Source of the DNA: an uncultured Roseiflexaceae bacterium
Lineage (GTDB): Bacteria > Chloroflexota > Chloroflexia > Chloroflexales > Roseiflexaceae
Length of the DNA: 8,963 nt
Direction: 5' to 3'
Assembly (NCBI GenBank): GCA_903932805.1
Contig: CAIZHO010000487.1
Location: 1-8,963, forward strand
Position numbers and translations under genes: made by a program
Notes under the pieces: model-generated
Seen by the model: only the letters and a program-made list of their open reading frames with translations
Databases searched by the model: none
Told to the model about the DNA's origin: nothing
Part shown: positions 6,645 to 8,963 of the stretch, piece by piece
Position numbering within the stretch: the first letter of the stretch is position 1
Layout: every line of letters begins with the position of its first letter

Positions 6645-8192
6645 TTACATGGTTGCGCCGAGCATCCATGGATTGAATTCTTCTTCGCCGATATCCTGTG
6701 CTTCGCTGAGGCTCTGTTGCCCAGAAGCGACAGCAATCAAGAGGTCAAATATTCGTTGGCCCACCTGCGCGATTGATTCGTGACCGGTGACGATGGTACC
6801 TGCATTGATGTCCATATCGCTCTTCATGCGTTCGTAGGTTGTCGAGTTGGTAGCAATTTTGATACTTGGTACCGGTTTGAACCCAAACACACTACCGCGA
6901 CCGGTCGTAAATGCCAGCAAGTTGCAGCCTCCGGCGACTTGCCCCGTTGCAGATACCGGATCGTACCCCGGTGTATCCATGTACACAAAGCCTTTTTGGG
7001 TAATGTGGTCGGCGTACTCATACACTGCGGTCAGCGGCATACTGCCGCCTTTTGCCACAGCACCGAGAGATTTCTCGTAAATGGTCGTTAACCCACCAGC
7101 TTTGTTGCCGTGACTCGGATTATTGTCGATTTCAAAGCCCTCACGGCGGGTGTATTCTTCCCACCAGTGGATGCGGCTGATGAGTTTGTCTGCGACTGCC
7201 GGTGATACCGCTCGGCGAGTGAGGAGGTGCTCGGCACCGTAGATTTCGGGTGTTTCGCTGAGGACAGCGGTACCTCCGTGACGCACGAGCAGGTCGACTG
7301 CGTAGCCAAGCGCAGGATTCGCACTGATCCCGCTGAATCCGTCACTGCCACCGCATTGGAGAGCCAGCGACAGCGCACTGATGGGTGCCTCGGAGCGGGT
7401 GAATTGATTGGCGTGCGCCAATACCGGTACGAGTGCGTTCACCCCTGATTCGATCGTATTGGCTACACCCCCCTCGTCTTGAATGGCGATGTACGTGGGT
7501 AAAGACATTGCACCAAAGCGACTGCGATGGGCCAAAAACAGTGACTCAAATTGGTTCGTTTCGCATCCTAATCCGACAAAAATATACCCTGCCACGTTCG
7601 GGTTATGCGCAAATCCTGCCAAGGTACGTTGGAGCATCCCGAGTTCGGGACTCCCGTCACGGGTGGCACAACCATGTTTGTGGCTCAATGCAATAATGTC
7701 AGTCACATTTGGATATGCGGGCAACAATTCCCGTTTTGCACGATCAACGATTTTTTTGAGGGTGTGCGACGAACAGTTTACCGTCCCGATGACTGCGACC
7801 GTATTGCGCGTGCCGACGCTACCGTCGGGTCGGTGGTACCCCATGAATGTCCGCGTTTCGCTCGTTGGGATTGGATCAATCGTACCTACAGCGCTACCGA
7901 CTGCATAATCGAGCTGCATTGAACCGACGTGGAGGTTATGGGTGTGTACATGGTCACCCGCAGTAATCGCCATCGTTGCAAACCCAATGATTTGCCCATA
8001 GCGACGCACAGGGTCCCCGACTGCAATTGCTTCGATGGCGATTTTGTGTCCTGCACCAACGAGTTGATTGAGTGTGATGCGCCGTCCTGCTGCATCAATC
8101 GTGCGCTGAGCATTCAGTGGGACCATCGCGATGACGATGTTGTCGGTGGGGTGCAGGTGGATTGTTGCGGTCTCTTGGAGGCTGATGTGCAT
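6645..8192 (-). CDS. UxaA/GarD-family sugar-acid dehydratase (altronate or galactarate dehydratase type)
   Basis: This 515-aa protein is full length compared with UxaA (about 495 aa) and GarD (about 520 aa). The N-terminal SAF domain covers about residues 12-90 and contains HVHTHN (81-86). The main domain begins with GYHRPDGSVGTRN (118-130). It carries LSHKHGCA (169-176), GLGCETNQ (207-214) and LQCGGSDGFSGISANPALG (278-296). Further conserved blocks are the GNKAGG segment, the DTPGYDPVSATGQVAGG stretch and a C-terminal EEEFNPW. These enzymes remove water from an aldonic or aldaric acid such as D-altronate or galactarate, using a divalent metal (iron in E. coli UxaA), to give a 2-keto-3-deoxy acid. 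The start at 8192 has GAGG 5 nt upstream and lies 15 nt behind the histidine kinase stop. The family is certain. Which sugar acid it uses is undecided, because no uronate isomerase or KDG kinase is nearby. Confidence 0.93.
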   Translation of the reverse strand: MHISLQETATIHLHPTDNIVIAMVPLNAQRTIDAAGRRITLNQLVGAGHKIAIEAIAVGDPVRRYGQIIGFATMAITAGDHVHTHNLHVGSMQLDYAVGSAVGTIDPIPTSETRTFMGYHRPDGSVGTRNTVAVIGTVNCSSHTLKKIVDRAKRELLPAYPNVTDIIALSHKHGCATRDGSPELGMLQRTLAGFAHNPNVAGYIFVGLGCETNQFESLFLAHRSRFGAMSLPTYIAIQDEGGVANTIESGVNALVPVLAHANQFTRSEAPISALSLALQCGGSDGFSGISANPALGYAVDLLVRHGGTAVLSETPEIYGAEHLLTRRAVSPAVADKLISRIHWWEEYTRREGFEIDNNPSHGNKAGGLTTIYEKSLGAVAKGGSMPLTAVYEYADHITQKGFVYMDTPGYDPVSATGQVAGGCNLLAFTTGRGSVFGFKPVPSIKIATNSTTYERMKSDMDINAGTIVTGHESIAQVGQRIFDLLIAVASGQQSLSEAQDIGEEEFNPWMLGATM

Positions 8193-8207
8193 GTGTTCCT
8201 CATTGAA

Positions 8208-8963
8208 CTATGGGAGTAACAGATCGCTGACGAGTAATTGGAGTTGCTGGCGTAGCAAACTCGCATCCATTTGCATGGTGCAGACTACTGCAGTGACGTC
8301 GGGGTACTGCGGGACCTGCATATCGCGTGGACTCATAATACACAGTAATCGATGTGCGAGTACTTCGTCAGGGTATGACGAAAGCAGCGTAGCATCTATC
8401 ACAAGCATATCTGCCGGGACGTCCGGTGTATCTACCTCAATGATTGGTATCTTGAGCATTTCGCGCAAAAGTTCAATGATTGTGAGGTAGGTGTCAGAGG
8501 CCACGGTTTGTTTTGCAATGGTCAGCCGAGGCGCCTTTCGGGTGGGCAACGTGATCGTGAATCGCGTCCCGCCAGTCTGCCGATTTTCGTATTCAATGGT
8601 GCCATGATGTTGGGTCACAATGGTATGCACAATCGCAAGCCCTAAACCGAGTCCGTCCCCCACGGTGCGTGTCGAATAGAATGGCTCAAACAAACGCGTG
8701 CGTGCGCCGATATCGATACCAGTCCCCGTGTCTTCGACATGCAAATTGACATAAAAATTAGTCGCATCAAGCCGGAGGGTGAGCACACGCTGACGATCGA
8801 TATGCTGCATAGCCCTAATCGCATTATCGATAAGGTTGATGAGGACTTGCTCGATTTGGGCAGTATCTCCAAAAATGAGATACTCGGGTTCGGGTGCATC
8901 CATATGAAAATCAATGTCGGACTGTGCAAAAAGCGGTCGATATTGCGTGGCGATGTGCTCGAC
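8208..8963 (-). CDS. Sensor histidine kinase, C-terminal part (HATPase_c plus degenerate receiver-like tail; 5' end beyond window)
   Basis: The frame is open from the window edge at 8963 to TAG at 8208, giving 251 residues. The ATP-binding domain is complete: N-box NLIDNA (43-48), G1 box DTGTGI (78-83), F-box FEPFY (92-96), and G2 box GDGLGLGLA (102-110), ending near TLPTRK (138-143). The phosphoacceptor His domain and sensor region lie outside the window. After the kinase domain come about 105 more residues (145-251) resembling a shortened receiver domain. Asp190 (MLVIDATLL) sits at the position of a phosphorylated Asp, but the acidic pair at the end of strand 1 is absent and the conserved Lys after strand 5 is missing. 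An internal ATG at 8903 is not the start, since the coding signal continues upstream. It is probably co-transcribed with the dehydratase 15 nt downstream. Confidence 0.87.
   Translation of the reverse strand, partial: VEHIATQYRPLFAQSDIDFHMDAPEPEYLIFGDTAQIEQVLINLIDNAIRAMQHIDRQRVLTLRLDATNFYVNLHVEDTGTGIDIGARTRLFEPFYSTRTVGDGLGLGLAIVHTIVTQHHGTIEYENRQTGGTRFTITLPTRKAPRLTIAKQTVASDTYLTIIELLREMLKIPIIEVDTPDVPADMLVIDATLLSSYPDEVLAHRLLCIMSPRDMQVPQYPDVTAVVCTMQMDASLLRQQLQLLVSDLLLP

Noticed and set aside
1..8963. Phage, transposon, toxin-antitoxin, CRISPR or other defence system
   Set aside because: No transposase, integrase, nuclease, spaced repeat array or small toxin-antitoxin pair was found. All sizeable genes are metabolic, membrane or sensory.

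Overview
The window is a bacterial chromosome segment of moderately high GC (judged by eye, not counted). It is dominated by minus-strand genes for sugar or sugar-acid metabolism. No rRNA, tRNA, transposase, phage gene or CRISPR array was seen. The gene types and protein style suggest a free-living heterotroph, perhaps Chloroflexota, but nothing here fixes the taxonomy and that is a low-confidence guess.

Region A (1-5749, minus strand) is a tightly packed seven-gene cluster. In transcription order it reads: VOC/glyoxalase-fold protein (5749-5378), Gfo/Idh/MocA oxidoreductase (5350-4190), TIM-barrel sugar isomerase/epimerase (4166-3168), SDR oxidoreductase (3110-2316), HAD hydrolase (2319-1507), deoxyhypusine-synthase-fold protein (1526-558), and an RfaE-domain-I-like PfkB kinase (547 to beyond base 1). 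Gaps run from 27 nt down to overlaps of 4 and 20 nt. The one exception is a 57-nt gap between the TIM-barrel and SDR genes, which holds a perfect 12-bp hairpin and may split the transcript into two modules. The first module looks like oxidation and isomerisation of a sugar or polyol. The second couples a dehydrogenase, a phosphatase-like HAD, an NAD-fold protein of unknown reaction and a sugar kinase. That combination does not match any textbook pathway known to me.

Region B (5750-5870) is a divergent intergenic region. It has a good minus-strand promoter candidate, a weaker plus-strand one, and a palindromic operator-like element just downstream of the predicted minus-strand start site.

Region C (5871-6617, plus strand) is a stand-alone EI24/CysZ-like integral membrane protein.

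Region D (6645-8963, minus strand) is a full-length UxaA/GarD-type sugar-acid dehydratase, 15 nt downstream of the C-terminal part of a sensor histidine kinase. The kinase ends in an extra segment resembling a degenerate receiver domain. This pair converges on the EI24-like gene. The dehydratase and the region A enzymes could act in one sugar-acid catabolic scheme, but that link is inferred from proximity only.
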